Assembly (NCBI RefSeq): GCF_015070375.1
Contig: NZ_JADCLL010000010.1
Location: 62,001 to 126,000, forward strand
Source: Nocardioides kribbensis
Lineage (GTDB): Bacteria; Actinomycetota; Actinomycetes; Propionibacteriales; Nocardioidaceae
DNA length: 64,000 nucleotides
Direction of reading: 5' to 3'
In this document: one piece after another, positions 55,130 through 64,000 of the stretch
How the letters are laid out: every line of letters begins with the position of its first letter
How positions within the stretch are numbered: the first letter of the stretch is position 1
Program-made: the position numbers and the translations under genes
Notes under the pieces: generated by a model
Seen by the model: the letters and a program-made list of their open reading frames with translations, nothing else
Databases searched by the model: none
Told to the model about the DNA's origin: nothing

Positions 55130-55721
55130 TCAGCGCCCGGGCACGTGGTCGAGTCCCTCGAGCACCTCGGCGCGCGAGTGGAACGGCCCGACGTGGACGG
55201 CCACCACCTCGCCGTCCGCGACCATCGCCGAGGCGGGCAGCCAGACCAGCGACGCCCGGCCGTCGAGGGAGCGCAGGAAGGACAGGTCGGCGTCCTGCCA
55301 GCTGTCGAAGGCGACACCGAGGTCGGCGATCAGGTCCTCGCCGTCGTCGGTGGAGACGTCGCGCGAGAGCCCCACGACCTGCAGGTCGCCGGCGGCGTCG
55401 ATCCGGTCGAGCAGCGGCATCTCCTCGCGGCAGGGGCCGCAGCTGCTGGCCCAGACGTTGACCAGGGTGGGCTCGTCGAGGTCGGACGCCGTCGCCGGTG
55501 CCGCGCCCAGGGGCGCGTCGGTCGGCAGCGTCACCGCGATCGGGTCGACGGCGATCCAGCCCGACTGCGGGAGGTCGGCGGGGCGGGTGTCGGGGGAGGT
55601 GTCGACGTACGTGGTGGAGCAGCCGGCGAGCAGGAGCGCGGCGCCGACCGTGACGAGCGCGGCGAGGGCGGCGGGCCGGGGCCGACGACCGGTCCTGACG
55701 GCACCGGCGGGGCCGCGGCAT
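55130..55721 (-). pseudogene. TlpA-like thioredoxin lipoprotein, tandem copy with apparent 1-base frameshift
   Basis: The main frame encodes a lipoprotein (LLLAGCSTTYVDTSPDT) and a TlpA/ResA thioredoxin domain with SSCGPCREEMPLLD. It is clearly a paralogue of the next gene: both share GCSTTYVD, EPTLVNVWAS and PASAMV. In this frame no ATG, GTG or TTG exists before GTG 55534, which would lose the signal peptide. ATG at 55721 (TGATG overlap with the upstream copy) is in the neighbouring frame; skipping one C of the CCCC run at 55712-55709 joins it perfectly to the signal peptide. Either a sequencing error, a true lesion, or programmed shifting. Confidence 0.75.
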
Positions 55722-56281
55722 CAGCGCGCGGGCACGTAGTCGAGGCCGTCGAGCACCTCGGCGCGGTCGCGGAACTCGCCGAGGTGCACGGCCACGACCT
55801 CGCCGTCGACCACCATGGCGGAGGCGGGCACGCTGTTGAGCGGCATCCGGCCGTCGAGGGCCACGGCGAACTCCGCGTCGGCGTCGAGCCAGCTGTCGAA
55901 GGTGACGTCGAGGTCGTCGATCATGGTCTGGCCCTGGGCGGCGGTGACGTCGCGGGAGAGGCCGAGCACCTGGAGGTCGCCGGAGCGCGACACCTCGTCG
56001 AGCAGCGGCATCTCGGCCTGGCAGGGCTCGCACCAGCTGGCCCAGACGTTGACCAGGGTGGGCTCGGTGAGGTCGGCGCTGGTGGCGTCGGTGCCGCCGA
56101 GGGGCTCGTCGGTGGGCAGCTCGGCCGCGATCGGGTCGACGCGGGTCCAGCCGGCCGCGACCGGGGCGTCCTCGTCGGCGCCGTCGGGGGTGGAGTCGAC
56201 GTAGGTGGTCGAGCAGCCGGCGAGGGTCCAGACCGCGGCGGCGGTGAGGGCGGCGAGGGGGCGGAGCAGGCGGCGCGGCAC
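55721..56281 (-). CDS. TlpA-like thioredoxin-domain lipoprotein
   Basis: 186 residues. Signal peptide with lipobox LAGCSTTYVD, then a thioredoxin fold with active site WASWCEPCQAEMPLLDE, as in TlpA/ResA, which work on extracytoplasmic disulfides and cytochrome maturation. GTG start; TACCGT six bases upstream suggests leaderless initiation. First of two tandem copies. Confidence 0.87.
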   Translation of the reverse strand: MPRRLLRPLAALTAAAVWTLAGCSTTYVDSTPDGADEDAPVAAGWTRVDPIAAELPTDEPLGGTDATSADLTEPTLVNVWASWCEPCQAEMPLLDEVSRSGDLQVLGLSRDVTAAQGQTMIDDLDVTFDSWLDADAEFAVALDGRMPLNSVPASAMVVDGEVVAVHLGEFRDRAEVLDGLDYVPAR

Positions 56282-56331
56282 GCCTCCACGGTACCGGGCC
56301 GCGCGCGCCCGGCCCCGCCCGCGCGCCCGGC

Positions 56332-56391
56332 TCAGGTGGGTGCGGGCCCCGTCGAGCGGCGTACGACGAGCGGGGTGGGCAGCCTGACGTC
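56332..56391 (-). pseudogene. Remnant of LacI-family regulator C-terminus
   Basis: The minus-strand frame ending at 56332 reads DVRLPTPLVVRRSTGPAPT and then stop, which matches the usual C-terminal end of actinobacterial LacI regulators (LPTxLVVRxSTxPAP). Upstream in that frame the sequence lacks LacI features. A fragment of about 19 codons remains. Confidence 0.5.
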
Positions 56392-56544
56392 GCGAGGGCC
56401 GTTCCGGGGCCGGGGAAGTGCAGGCGCCGGCGTGCTGGGGGGGCGGGGCACGACCGTGCCCCTCCCCCTAGCACGCGAGCAGGTCGCCCCGGGCCGGGTG
56501 CGGTGCGGCCCGCGACGCCGCCGTCCCGCCCTATGCTCGCCGCC

Positions 56545-57354
56545 ATGAGCGAGCCCGTCCCCGACCCCGCTGTCGCCGCGCCGGCGGGTCGGCGGCGCGG
56601 TCCGGGCGAGGACTTCGTGCAGTCCCTGGCGCGGGGGCTGGACGTGATCACGGCCTTCGACGCCGACCACGGCTCGATGACGCTCAGCCAGGTGGCGGCC
56701 CGCACCGGGCTGAGCCGGGCCACCGTGCGACGGCTGCTGCTGACCCTGGTCGAGCTCGGCTACGTGCGCCTCACCGGCACCAGCTTCGCCCTCACCCCGC
56801 AGGTGCTGCGTCTCGGCACGGCGTACCTGTCGGGCATGGGGCTGCCCCAGGTCGCCCAGCCGCACCTCGAGCGGCTCTCGGCGCGGGTGGGGGAGTCGAC
56901 GTCGGCGGCCGTGCTCGACGGCGCGGAGATCGTCTACGTCGCGCGGGTCGCGACCCGGCGGCTGATGACGGTGGGGATCACCGTCGGCACCCGCTTCCCG
57001 GCCCACGCGACGTCGATGGGGCGGGTGCTGCTGGCGGCCCTGCCCGACGAGGCGGTCGCGGCCCACCTCGGCGCTGCGGCCCTCACCCCGCTCACGCCGC
57101 ACACCGTGACCGAGGCGAGCGTCCTGCGGGACCGGGTCGAGGAGGCCCGCCGGCAGGGCTGGGCGCTGGTGGACCAGGAGCTCGAGCTCGGCCTGCGCTC
57201 CCTCGCCGTGCCACTGCGCGACGCGCACGGTGCTGTGGTGGCGGCCCTCAACATCTCCACCTCGGCCACCGGCCCCGACCCGCTGACCCACCTCGAGGCC
57301 CTGCGGGAGACCGCCGCGGCCGCGGCGGCCGACCTCGCCCTCACGGCGGGCTGA
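56545..57354 (+). CDS. IclR family regulator (PcaR/CatR-like)
   Basis: 269 residues. Winged helix (SLARGLDVITAFDADHGSMT ... TGLSRATVRRLL) and effector domain (VGITVGTRFPAHATSMGRVL, LEALRE). The N-terminal FVQSLARGLDVITAF is typical of PcaR/PobR-type activators of pca genes. Start 56545 has TATGCT seven bases upstream, so probably leaderless. Likely acts on pcaFIJ through the dyads at 59427-59460, about 2 kb away. Confidence 0.88.
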   Translation: MSEPVPDPAVAAPAGRRRGPGEDFVQSLARGLDVITAFDADHGSMTLSQVAARTGLSRATVRRLLLTLVELGYVRLTGTSFALTPQVLRLGTAYLSGMGLPQVAQPHLERLSARVGESTSAAVLDGAEIVYVARVATRRLMTVGITVGTRFPAHATSMGRVLLAALPDEAVAAHLGAAALTPLTPHTVTEASVLRDRVEEARRQGWALVDQELELGLRSLAVPLRDAHGAVVAALNISTSATGPDPLTHLEALRETAAAAAADLALTAG

Positions 57355-57420
57355 GCGGCCGGCTGAGGCGCACGCGCAGCGGGGTCGGGGCGGGCTCGTG
57401 GCCGGCCGGGCGCCGGTGGG

Positions 57421-57924
57421 TCAGAGGACGTGCTCGCCGTACATCTCGCCGAGCGGGTCGGCGATGAGCTCGATGCGCGCGCCGTCGGGGTCGCGGAAGT
57501 AGATCGAGACCCCGGAGTGGACCTCGTGCTCCACGCCGGCCTCGGTGAGCCGGGCCCGGAGCGCCTCCCACCGCTCGGGCTCCACCGAGATGGCCAGGTG
57601 GTGCAGGCCGCCGAGCACCTCGGCGTAGGGGCCGACGTCGAGACCGGGGAAGTCGAAGAACGCCAGCAGGTTGGAGTTGCCGATGTCGAAGAAGAAGTGC
57701 GAGGAGCCGGCGTAGTCGCGGTTCTCGATCAGCTCGGTCAGCGGGAAGCCGAGGACGTCCTGGTAGAAGCGGACGGTGCGCTCGACGTCGCTGCTGATCA
57801 GGGCCGTGTGGTGCAGACCCCGTGCGGTGGAGGCGGGTCGCTCGGCGGCCGGACGCAGGTGGGTGTCGCGGATCCGGGTGCGCTCGGCCTCGATGGCGAC
57901 GAGGTCGCGGTCCTGCTCGCTCAC
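57421..57924 (-). CDS. VOC family dioxygenase-like protein
   Basis: 167 residues. Metal-binding pattern of the vicinal oxygen chelate fold: GLHHTALISSDVERTVRFYQ, GLHHLAISVEPERWEALRAR and YFRDPDGARIELIADPLG, giving His-His-Glu positions. The extra N-terminal helix is common in extradiol-type relatives. GTG start with GAAGGAG. It follows pirin on the same strand; both may respond to aromatic stress. Substrate unknown. Confidence 0.85.
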   Translation of the reverse strand: MSEQDRDLVAIEAERTRIRDTHLRPAAERPASTARGLHHTALISSDVERTVRFYQDVLGFPLTELIENRDYAGSSHFFFDIGNSNLLAFFDFPGLDVGPYAEVLGGLHHLAISVEPERWEALRARLTEAGVEHEVHSGVSIYFRDPDGARIELIADPLGEMYGEHVL

Positions 57925-57941
57925 GGGGGGCTCCTTCTCTC

Positions 57942-57966
57942 GGTGCGGTGCGGTGCGGTGCGGTGC
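57942..57966. repeat. 5-bp tandem repeat (GGTGC)5
   Basis: Five uninterrupted copies of GGTGC lie in the leader between the pirin stop and the VOC start. On the coding strand this is GCACC repeated just upstream of the GAAGGAG site. Confidence 0.8.
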
Positions 57967-58017
57967 TGGTGGTGGTGCGGGGGAGGTGCGGGGAGGGCGG
58001 GAACGGCCCGGACGGGG

Positions 58018-58809
58018 TCAGGCCGCGATCGTGGCGTGCATCTCCCACACCAGGATCTCGGCCGCCTCGGTGGCGGTCACCCTCTGGCCGCCCGTGGCGG
58101 TGAAGCGCACGGCGTCGCCGGTCGCGAGCGGGCCGGCGCCCTCGAGCACCACCTCGCCGCGCGGCACGAAGAGGTGCAGGAAGGGCGCGTCGGGCAGCTC
58201 GACGCTCTGGCCGGGCTGGAGCCGGGCGGCGTGCAGGGCGGCGTAGCGGTTGCGGATGCGGATGGCCGAGGCGCCGTCGTGCTGCTTCATCCCGGAGGCG
58301 ACCGGCACCAGGCTGCCGCTCATCAGCTCGGCGTCGATCTCGAGCTGCTCGTAGCCGGGCACGACGCCCGACTCGTCCGGCACGACCCACATCTGCACGA
58401 AGTGCACCGGGTCGGTGTGGGCCTGCCCCTCGAGACGCCAGGAGTCGTTCTTCTCCGAGTGCAGGATGCCCCGCCCGGCGCTCATGCGCTGGGCCAGGCC
58501 GGGGTAGATGATGCCGGAGTGACCGGTCGAGTCCTGGTGGACCAGCGAGCCCTGCATCACCCAGGTGACGATCTCCATGTCGCGGTGCGGGTGGGTGTCG
58601 AAGCCCGTGCCCGCGTCGACCACGTCGTCGTTGTTGACCAGCAGCAGCCCGTGGTGGGTGTTGGCCGGGTCGTGGTGGTGGCCGAAGGAGAACGAGTGCT
58701 TGGAGTCGAGCCAGCCGAAGCTGCTCGCGAAGCGGTCGGAGGAGCGCCGGACGTCGAGGCCCGCGTCGAGCCGGACGGCGCTGCTGCGGGGGGTGCTGCG
58801 GTCGCTCAT
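58018..58809 (-). CDS. Pirin family protein
   Basis: 263 residues. Bicupin with metal ligands in GFDTHPHRDMEIVTWV and the later SAGRGILHSEKN. Pirins often act as quercetin dioxygenases or redox co-regulators. Divergent from a MarR gene with two matching operators between. ATG at 58809 has AAGGACC upstream. Confidence 0.93.
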   Translation of the reverse strand: MSDRSTPRSSAVRLDAGLDVRRSSDRFASSFGWLDSKHSFSFGHHHDPANTHHGLLLVNNDDVVDAGTGFDTHPHRDMEIVTWVMQGSLVHQDSTGHSGIIYPGLAQRMSAGRGILHSEKNDSWRLEGQAHTDPVHFVQMWVVPDESGVVPGYEQLEIDAELMSGSLVPVASGMKQHDGASAIRIRNRYAALHAARLQPGQSVELPDAPFLHLFVPRGEVVLEGAGPLATGDAVRFTATGGQRVTATEAAEILVWEMHATIAA

Positions 58810-58834
58810 GAGGGGTCCTTCCGGGGACGATGGG

Positions 58835-58852
58835 TAGATGATACGTCAACTA
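58835..58852. promoter_or_regulatory. MarR operator copy 1
   Basis: TAGATGATACGTCAACTA, a dyad of form TAGxTGA-N4-TCAxCTA, between pirin and MarR genes. Confidence 0.7.
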
Positions 58853-58865
58853 CCAGAGGAGAACC

Positions 58866-58883
58866 TAGGTGATATGTCAACTA
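58866..58883. promoter_or_regulatory. MarR operator copy 2
   Basis: TAGGTGATATGTCAACTA, nearly identical to the copy 31 bases away, so the two sites lie on the same DNA face. It overlaps TTGACA read toward pirin. Confidence 0.7.
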
Positions 58884-58900
58884 TTCCGTAGGGTGTCCCC

Positions 58901-59422
58901 ATGACCCCCTCTGCCGCCGGCGCCGACGCCGCCGCCGTTGATGCCGCCGACGCCGCCGATGCCGACGCTCCGTGGCTCGACGACCGCGAGCAGGCGGTCT
59001 GGCGCCAGTGGATCCAGGTGTCGGGCCGCCTGCCCGCCGCGCTGCACCGCGACCTCCAGCGGAGCAGCGACCTCTCCCTGCCCGACTTCGACGTGCTGGT
59101 GCGGCTGACCGAGAGCGACGAGGGTCGCATGCGCGTCTCGGCGCTGGCCACCTCGCTGCAGTGGGAGCGCAGCAGGCTCTCGCACCACGTCGGCCGGATG
59201 GGGCGCCGCGGGCTGGTCGAGCGCGAGGACTGCGTCGACGATGCGCGCGGCGCGTTCATCGCGGTCACCGAGGCCGGTCGCGCCGCCATCGAGCGCGCCG
59301 CTCCCGACCACGTGCGCACGGTGCGCTCGCTCGTCTTCGACGCCCTGAGCGAGGACGAGGTCGCTGCCTTCGGCGCGGTCATGACCCGGATCCTCTCGCG
59401 CTTGGACGCCGTGGAGGGGTAG
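58901..59422 (+). CDS. MarR family transcriptional regulator
   Basis: 173 residues. Ala/Asp-rich start, then winged helix with LSLPDFDVLVRLTES, VSALATSLQWERSRLSHHVG and RGAFIAVTEAGRA wing. TAGGGT six bases before the ATG supports a leaderless start. Likely represses itself and pirin through the two dyads in the shared promoter. Confidence 0.92.
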   Translation: MTPSAAGADAAAVDAADAADADAPWLDDREQAVWRQWIQVSGRLPAALHRDLQRSSDLSLPDFDVLVRLTESDEGRMRVSALATSLQWERSRLSHHVGRMGRRGLVEREDCVDDARGAFIAVTEAGRAAIERAAPDHVRTVRSLVFDALSEDEVAAFGAVMTRILSRLDAVEG

Positions 59423-59426
59423 TCTG

Positions 59427-59460
59427 TTCGCAGAGCGAATGAATGTTCGGCATGCGAACA
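59427..59460. promoter_or_regulatory. Two IclR-type dyads upstream of pcaF
   Basis: TTCGCAGAGCGAA (59427-59439) and TGTTCGGCATGCGAACA (59444-59460) are perfect inverted repeats, just before the pcaF start and overlapping a possible -10 box. Fits control by a PcaR-type regulator. Confidence 0.6.
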
Positions 59461-59493
59461 AACCGGACGTCGCGCTCGGAACAGGAGTCCGCC

Positions 59494-60744
59494 ATGCCGT
59501 CCTCGCCCGCCCCGGCCTCCGGGGTCGCCACCTCCCACCTCTACGCCGCGGCCCGCACGCCGTTCGGTCGCTTCGGTGGCGCGCTGGCCCAGGTGCGCCC
59601 CGACGACCTGGCCGCGACCGCGCTGCGCGGCGTGCTCGACCGGCTGCCCGACCTCGACCCCGCGCACATCGACGACGTGCTGTGGGGCAACGCCAACGGC
59701 GCCGGTGAGGACAACCGCAACGTCGGGCGGATGGCCGTCCTGCTCGCGGGCCTGCCCGTCTCCGTGCCGGCCACCACCGTCAACCGCCTCTGCGGCTCCA
59801 GCCTCGACGCCGCGATGCAGGGCTCGCGCACCGTGGAGACCGGCGACGCCGACGTCGTGGTCGTCGGCGGCGTGGAGTCGATGACCCGGGCGCCCTGGGT
59901 GCTGCCCAAGCCCTCGCGCGCCTTCCCCGCCGGCAACGTCACCGCCGTCTCGACCACCCTGGGCTGGCGCCTGGTCAACGAGCGAATGCCCGCCGAGTGG
60001 ACCGTCTCGCTCGGGGAGAGCAACGAGATGCTCGCCGAGGAGCTCGGCATCGACCGGGCCCGTCAGGACGCCTGGGCCGCCCGCTCGCACGTGCTGGCCG
60101 ACGAGGCGTGGGCCGCGGGGCGCTACGACGACCTCGTCGTGGCGGTGCCCGGCGTCGACCTGGCCCGCGACGAGGGCATCCGACCGGGCTCGACCGCGGA
60201 GTCGCTGGCGGGCCTCACACCGTCCTTCCGCAGCGCCGAGGCGGGCGGCACGATCACCGCCGGCAACGCCTCGCCGCTCAACGACGGCGCCTCGGCCCTC
60301 GTGCTCGGCTCGGCGTCGGCCGCCGAGCTGCTCGGCGCCGAGCCCCTCGCGCGGGTCGCGGGCCGCGGGGTCCACGCGCTCGAGCCGCAGCGCTTCGGCT
60401 ACGCCCCGGTCGAGGCCGCGCAGAAGGCCCTCGACCGCGCGGGCGTCGCCTGGGCCGACGTCGGGGCCGTGGAGCTCAACGAGGCCTTCGCCGTGCAGTC
60501 GATCGCCTGCGTCGACGCCTGGCTCGCGCGCGGCCTGCGCGACGCCGAGGTGGTCAACGCCTGGGGCGGCGCGATCGCGATCGGCCATCCCCTCGGCGCC
60601 AGCGGTGCGCGCATCCTCGGCACGCTCGCGCACCGCCTGCGCGCCAGCGGCGAGCGCTGGGGCGTCGCGGCGATCTGCATCGGCGTCGGGCAGGGCCTGG
60701 CCGTGGTGCTGGAGAACGAGCACGCCGGGACGGGCCGGGCGTGA
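59494..60744 (+). CDS. pcaF: 3-oxoadipyl-CoA thiolase
   Basis: 416 residues. Thiolase with nucleophile Cys in NRLCGSSLDAA (about residue 95), His in AIGHPLGASGAR and second Cys in AICIGVGQG. Cleaves 3-oxoadipyl-CoA to succinyl-CoA and acetyl-CoA. ATG 59494 chosen for the AGGAG site; a further-upstream ATG at 59443 lies in the operator. GTGA overlap with pcaI. Confidence 0.93.
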   Translation: MPSSPAPASGVATSHLYAAARTPFGRFGGALAQVRPDDLAATALRGVLDRLPDLDPAHIDDVLWGNANGAGEDNRNVGRMAVLLAGLPVSVPATTVNRLCGSSLDAAMQGSRTVETGDADVVVVGGVESMTRAPWVLPKPSRAFPAGNVTAVSTTLGWRLVNERMPAEWTVSLGESNEMLAEELGIDRARQDAWAARSHVLADEAWAAGRYDDLVVAVPGVDLARDEGIRPGSTAESLAGLTPSFRSAEAGGTITAGNASPLNDGASALVLGSASAAELLGAEPLARVAGRGVHALEPQRFGYAPVEAAQKALDRAGVAWADVGAVELNEAFAVQSIACVDAWLARGLRDAEVVNAWGGAIAIGHPLGASGARILGTLAHRLRASGERWGVAAICIGVGQGLAVVLENEHAGTGRA

Positions 60745-61451
60745 GCGCGACGACCTTCCACGAGACCCACGACGAGGCCGTCGCCGGGGTCGAGGACGGG
60801 TCGACGGTGCTCATCGGCGGCTTCGGCATGGCCGGCATGCCCGTCGACCTCGTCGACGCCCTCATCCGGCAGGGCGCCTCCGACCTGGTCGTGGTGTCCA
60901 ACAACGCGGGCAACGGCGACACCGGCCTGGCCGCGCTGCTGGCCGCCGGACGGGTGCGCAGGATGGTCTGCTCCTTCCCCCGCCAGTCCGACTCGTGGGT
61001 CTTCGACGGGCTCTACCGCTCCGGGCGCATCGAGCTCGAGGTCGTGCCCCAGGGCACCTTGGCCGAGCGGATGCGGGCCGCCGGCGCCGGCATCGGGGCC
61101 TTCTTCTGCCCCACCGCCGTCGGCACGCCCCTGGCCGAGGGCAAGGAGACCCGCGAGATCGAGGGCCGCACCTACGTGCTCGAGCACCCGATCAGGGGCG
61201 ACTACGCGCTGATCGGCGCCCACGTGGCCGACGCGATGGGCAACCTGGTCTACCGCAAGACCGCGCGCAACTTCGGCCCGGTCATGGCCGCCGCGGCCCG
61301 CACCACCATCGCCCAGGTCTCCCGCGTGGTGCCCGTCGGCGGGCTCGACCCCGAGCACGTCGTCACCCCCGGCATCTACGTCGACCGCGTCGTCGCCGCC
61401 CCCGGGTCGGGCCCCGCGGCCGGCGACCTCCAGCAGCAGGAGCAGGCATGA
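60741..61451 (+). CDS. pcaI: 3-oxoadipate CoA-transferase subunit A
   Basis: 236 residues. Class I CoA-transferase alpha subunit with GGFGMAGMPVDLVDAL and NNAGNGDTGLAALL. Pairs with the next product to load CoA from succinyl-CoA onto 3-oxoadipate. GTG overlaps pcaF stop; its stop overlaps pcaJ (ATGA). Confidence 0.94.
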   Translation: MSATTFHETHDEAVAGVEDGSTVLIGGFGMAGMPVDLVDALIRQGASDLVVVSNNAGNGDTGLAALLAAGRVRRMVCSFPRQSDSWVFDGLYRSGRIELEVVPQGTLAERMRAAGAGIGAFFCPTAVGTPLAEGKETREIEGRTYVLEHPIRGDYALIGAHVADAMGNLVYRKTARNFGPVMAAAARTTIAQVSRVVPVGGLDPEHVVTPGIYVDRVVAAPGSGPAAGDLQQQEQA

Positions 61452-62125
61452 CCCTCGAGCGCACCGACCGCGGCCCGCTGGGCAGGGCGGAGATGGCGGC
61501 CGTCGTGGCCCGCGACATCCCGTCCGGCTCCTACGTCAACCTCGGCATCGGCCAGCCCACCCTGGTCGCCGACCACCTGCCGGAGGGCTCCGGCGTGGTG
61601 CTCCACACCGAGAACGGCATGCTCCACATGGGCCCGGCCGCCACCGGCGGACCCGACGACCCGATCGACCCCGATCTCACCAACGCCGGCAAGGTCCCCG
61701 TCACCGAGCTGCCCGGCGCCTCCTACTTCCACCACGCCGACTCCTTCGCCATGATGCGCGGCGGCCACCTCGACGTGTGCGTCCTCGGCGCCTTCCAGGT
61801 GGCCGCCGGCGGCGACCTGGCCAACTGGCACACCGGGGCGCCCGACGCCATCCCCGCGGTCGGCGGGGCCATGGACCTCGCGATCGGCGCCAAGCAGGTG
61901 CTGGTGATGATGAGCCTCTTCGCGAAGGACGGCTCGCCCAAGCTGGTCGAGGCCTGCACCTACCCCCTCACCGGTGCCGGCTGCGTCGACCGGGTCTACA
62001 CCGACCTCGCGACCTTCCGCGTCGGCACCGGCCCCGACGGGCGCGGGGTCGAGGTGCTCGAGACCTGGGGCACGACGTACGACGAGCTGGCCGCGCGGCT
62101 CGACGTACCGCTGGTCCGGGCCTGA
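61448..62125 (+). CDS. pcaJ: 3-oxoadipate CoA-transferase subunit B
   Basis: 225 residues. Class I CoA-transferase beta subunit with catalytic Glu in LHTENGMLHMGP and GIGQPTLVADHLP. Last gene of pcaFIJ, which finishes the pathway begun by pcaHGBL about 6 kb upstream. Confidence 0.95.
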   Translation: MTLERTDRGPLGRAEMAAVVARDIPSGSYVNLGIGQPTLVADHLPEGSGVVLHTENGMLHMGPAATGGPDDPIDPDLTNAGKVPVTELPGASYFHHADSFAMMRGGHLDVCVLGAFQVAAGGDLANWHTGAPDAIPAVGGAMDLAIGAKQVLVMMSLFAKDGSPKLVEACTYPLTGAGCVDRVYTDLATFRVGTGPDGRGVEVLETWGTTYDELAARLDVPLVRA

Positions 62126-62219
62126 CCGGCCCGGACCAGGCCCTCGCGTCGGGCACCCGAAAGGGTGGACTTCGCCGGGAGGGGGTCCGATCGGCGGCGC
62201 GGTCTGGGACCATCGGCCA

Positions 62220-62674
62220 ATGCCCATCTCCGGGGACGTGCCCCAGCGCGCGTCTGCGACCGCCTCCACGCCCGTCGACGGCACCCTCGGTCTCAGCGAG
62301 TCCAGCCACCCGCCGGCCACCGTGCTCGCCGTGGTCGGCGAGGTCGACGTCCGCACCGTCGGCTCCCTGCGCACCCGACTCACCGACCTCCTCGTCGAGG
62401 GCAGCCCGCGCCTCGTGGTGGACCTCAGCGGCGTCACCTTCATGGACTCCTCGGGCCTCGGTGCGCTGGTCAGCGCCCAGAAGCGGGCCCGGGTCTTCCG
62501 GGGCACGCTCGTGCTCGTCGTGGTCAACGACGCGATCCTGCGGGTGCTGCGGCTGACCGCGCTCGACCGGGTCTTCACCGTGCATGCGACCCTCGAGGAG
62601 GCCCTGGCCTCCGCCCGCGAGGACGCACGCGAGCCGGTCGCGCCCGAGAGGGTCGCGGAGCCGGAGCCGCGGGG

Positions 62675-62678
<4 letters not shown>
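62220..62678 (+). CDS. STAS-domain anti-sigma factor antagonist
   Basis: 152 residues. STAS domain with conserved phospho-acceptor in VTFMDSSGLGALVSAQ (Ser of DSSG) and a Glu/Pro tail. ATG with GACCAT six bases upstream, likely leaderless. The stop overlaps the start of a multi-domain sensor kinase (GTGA), so the two form a signalling unit. It is a possible substrate of SpoIIE-type phosphatases such as the phytochrome at 40 kb (inference). Confidence 0.9.

Positions 62679-64000
<1,322 letters not shown>

Noticed and set aside
57355..57420. Second LacI-like remnant after the IclR gene
   Set aside because: The minus-strand residues PTPLRVRLS only faintly resemble a LacI end and lack the STxP segment.

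Overview
The window is chromosomal DNA from a very GC-rich actinobacterium. By eye almost every third codon position is G or C, GTG starts are common, and genes sit in tight ATGA/GTGA-overlapping operons. A predicted mycofactocin-type NDMA-dependent alcohol dehydrogenase, a class F sortase, a complete protocatechuate pathway and many apparently leaderless genes fit Nocardioides or a relative. That assignment is inference from gene content; no rRNA or tRNA is visible. I see no phage, insertion sequence, CRISPR array or replication origin.

Layout. 1-5.6 kb: a TetR regulator and a short-chain dehydrogenase lie divergent from a sugar-type ABC importer (lipoprotein, double ATPase, permease). 5.6-10.8 kb: an NDMA-dependent alcohol dehydrogenase is followed by a MoxR-like ATPase and a VWA protein, divergent from an AcoR/MimR-like activator. 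10.8-15.9 kb: a zinc-ribbon/SPFH membrane pair, SelO and an aldo/keto reductase. 15.9-22.1 kb: amylosucrase and a Cds1-type cysteine desulfhydrase, then a lipoprotein and three unknown proteins that may be an orphan type VII-like export cassette. 22.1-29.5 kb: homogentisate dioxygenase, a STAS protein, a PIG-L deacetylase with an extra N-terminal domain, a GAF histidine kinase, and a secreted protein/NarL-type kinase/response regulator operon.

29.5-47.4 kb: VOC protein, secreted beta-propeller, RraA-like protein, homocysteine methyltransferase, a haem-oxygenase-like/CDGSH pair, a carotenoid-desaturase-like operon, an HxlR/QorB-like pair, a bacteriophytochrome fused to a SpoIIE phosphatase, a MerR-DICT/FAD oxidoreductase/membrane protein operon, and a class F sortase with a putative surface substrate. 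47.5-62.1 kb: the beta-ketoadipate pathway in two blocks, pcaHGBL with an IclR regulator and transporter, and pcaFIJ, plus SCO and two tandem TlpA-like lipoproteins, pirin and its MarR regulator. Together with the transporter this converts imported protocatechuate to acetyl-CoA and succinyl-CoA. 62.2-64 kb: a STAS protein and a sensor kinase running off the window.

Most notable: (i) two operon junctions where the only sensible start is CTG overlapping the upstream stop as CTGA; (ii) a tandem-duplicated TlpA gene whose signal peptide is one base out of frame with its start; (iii) a 48-bp double-palindrome element in three copies at gene ends, plus other large palindromes; (iv) a hairpin with pseudoknot potential in a divergent gap; (v) many gene starts preceded at 6-7 nt by a -10-like box, implying leaderless mRNAs; (vi) the alcohol dehydrogenase-ATPase-VWA operon as a candidate enzyme-activation system.
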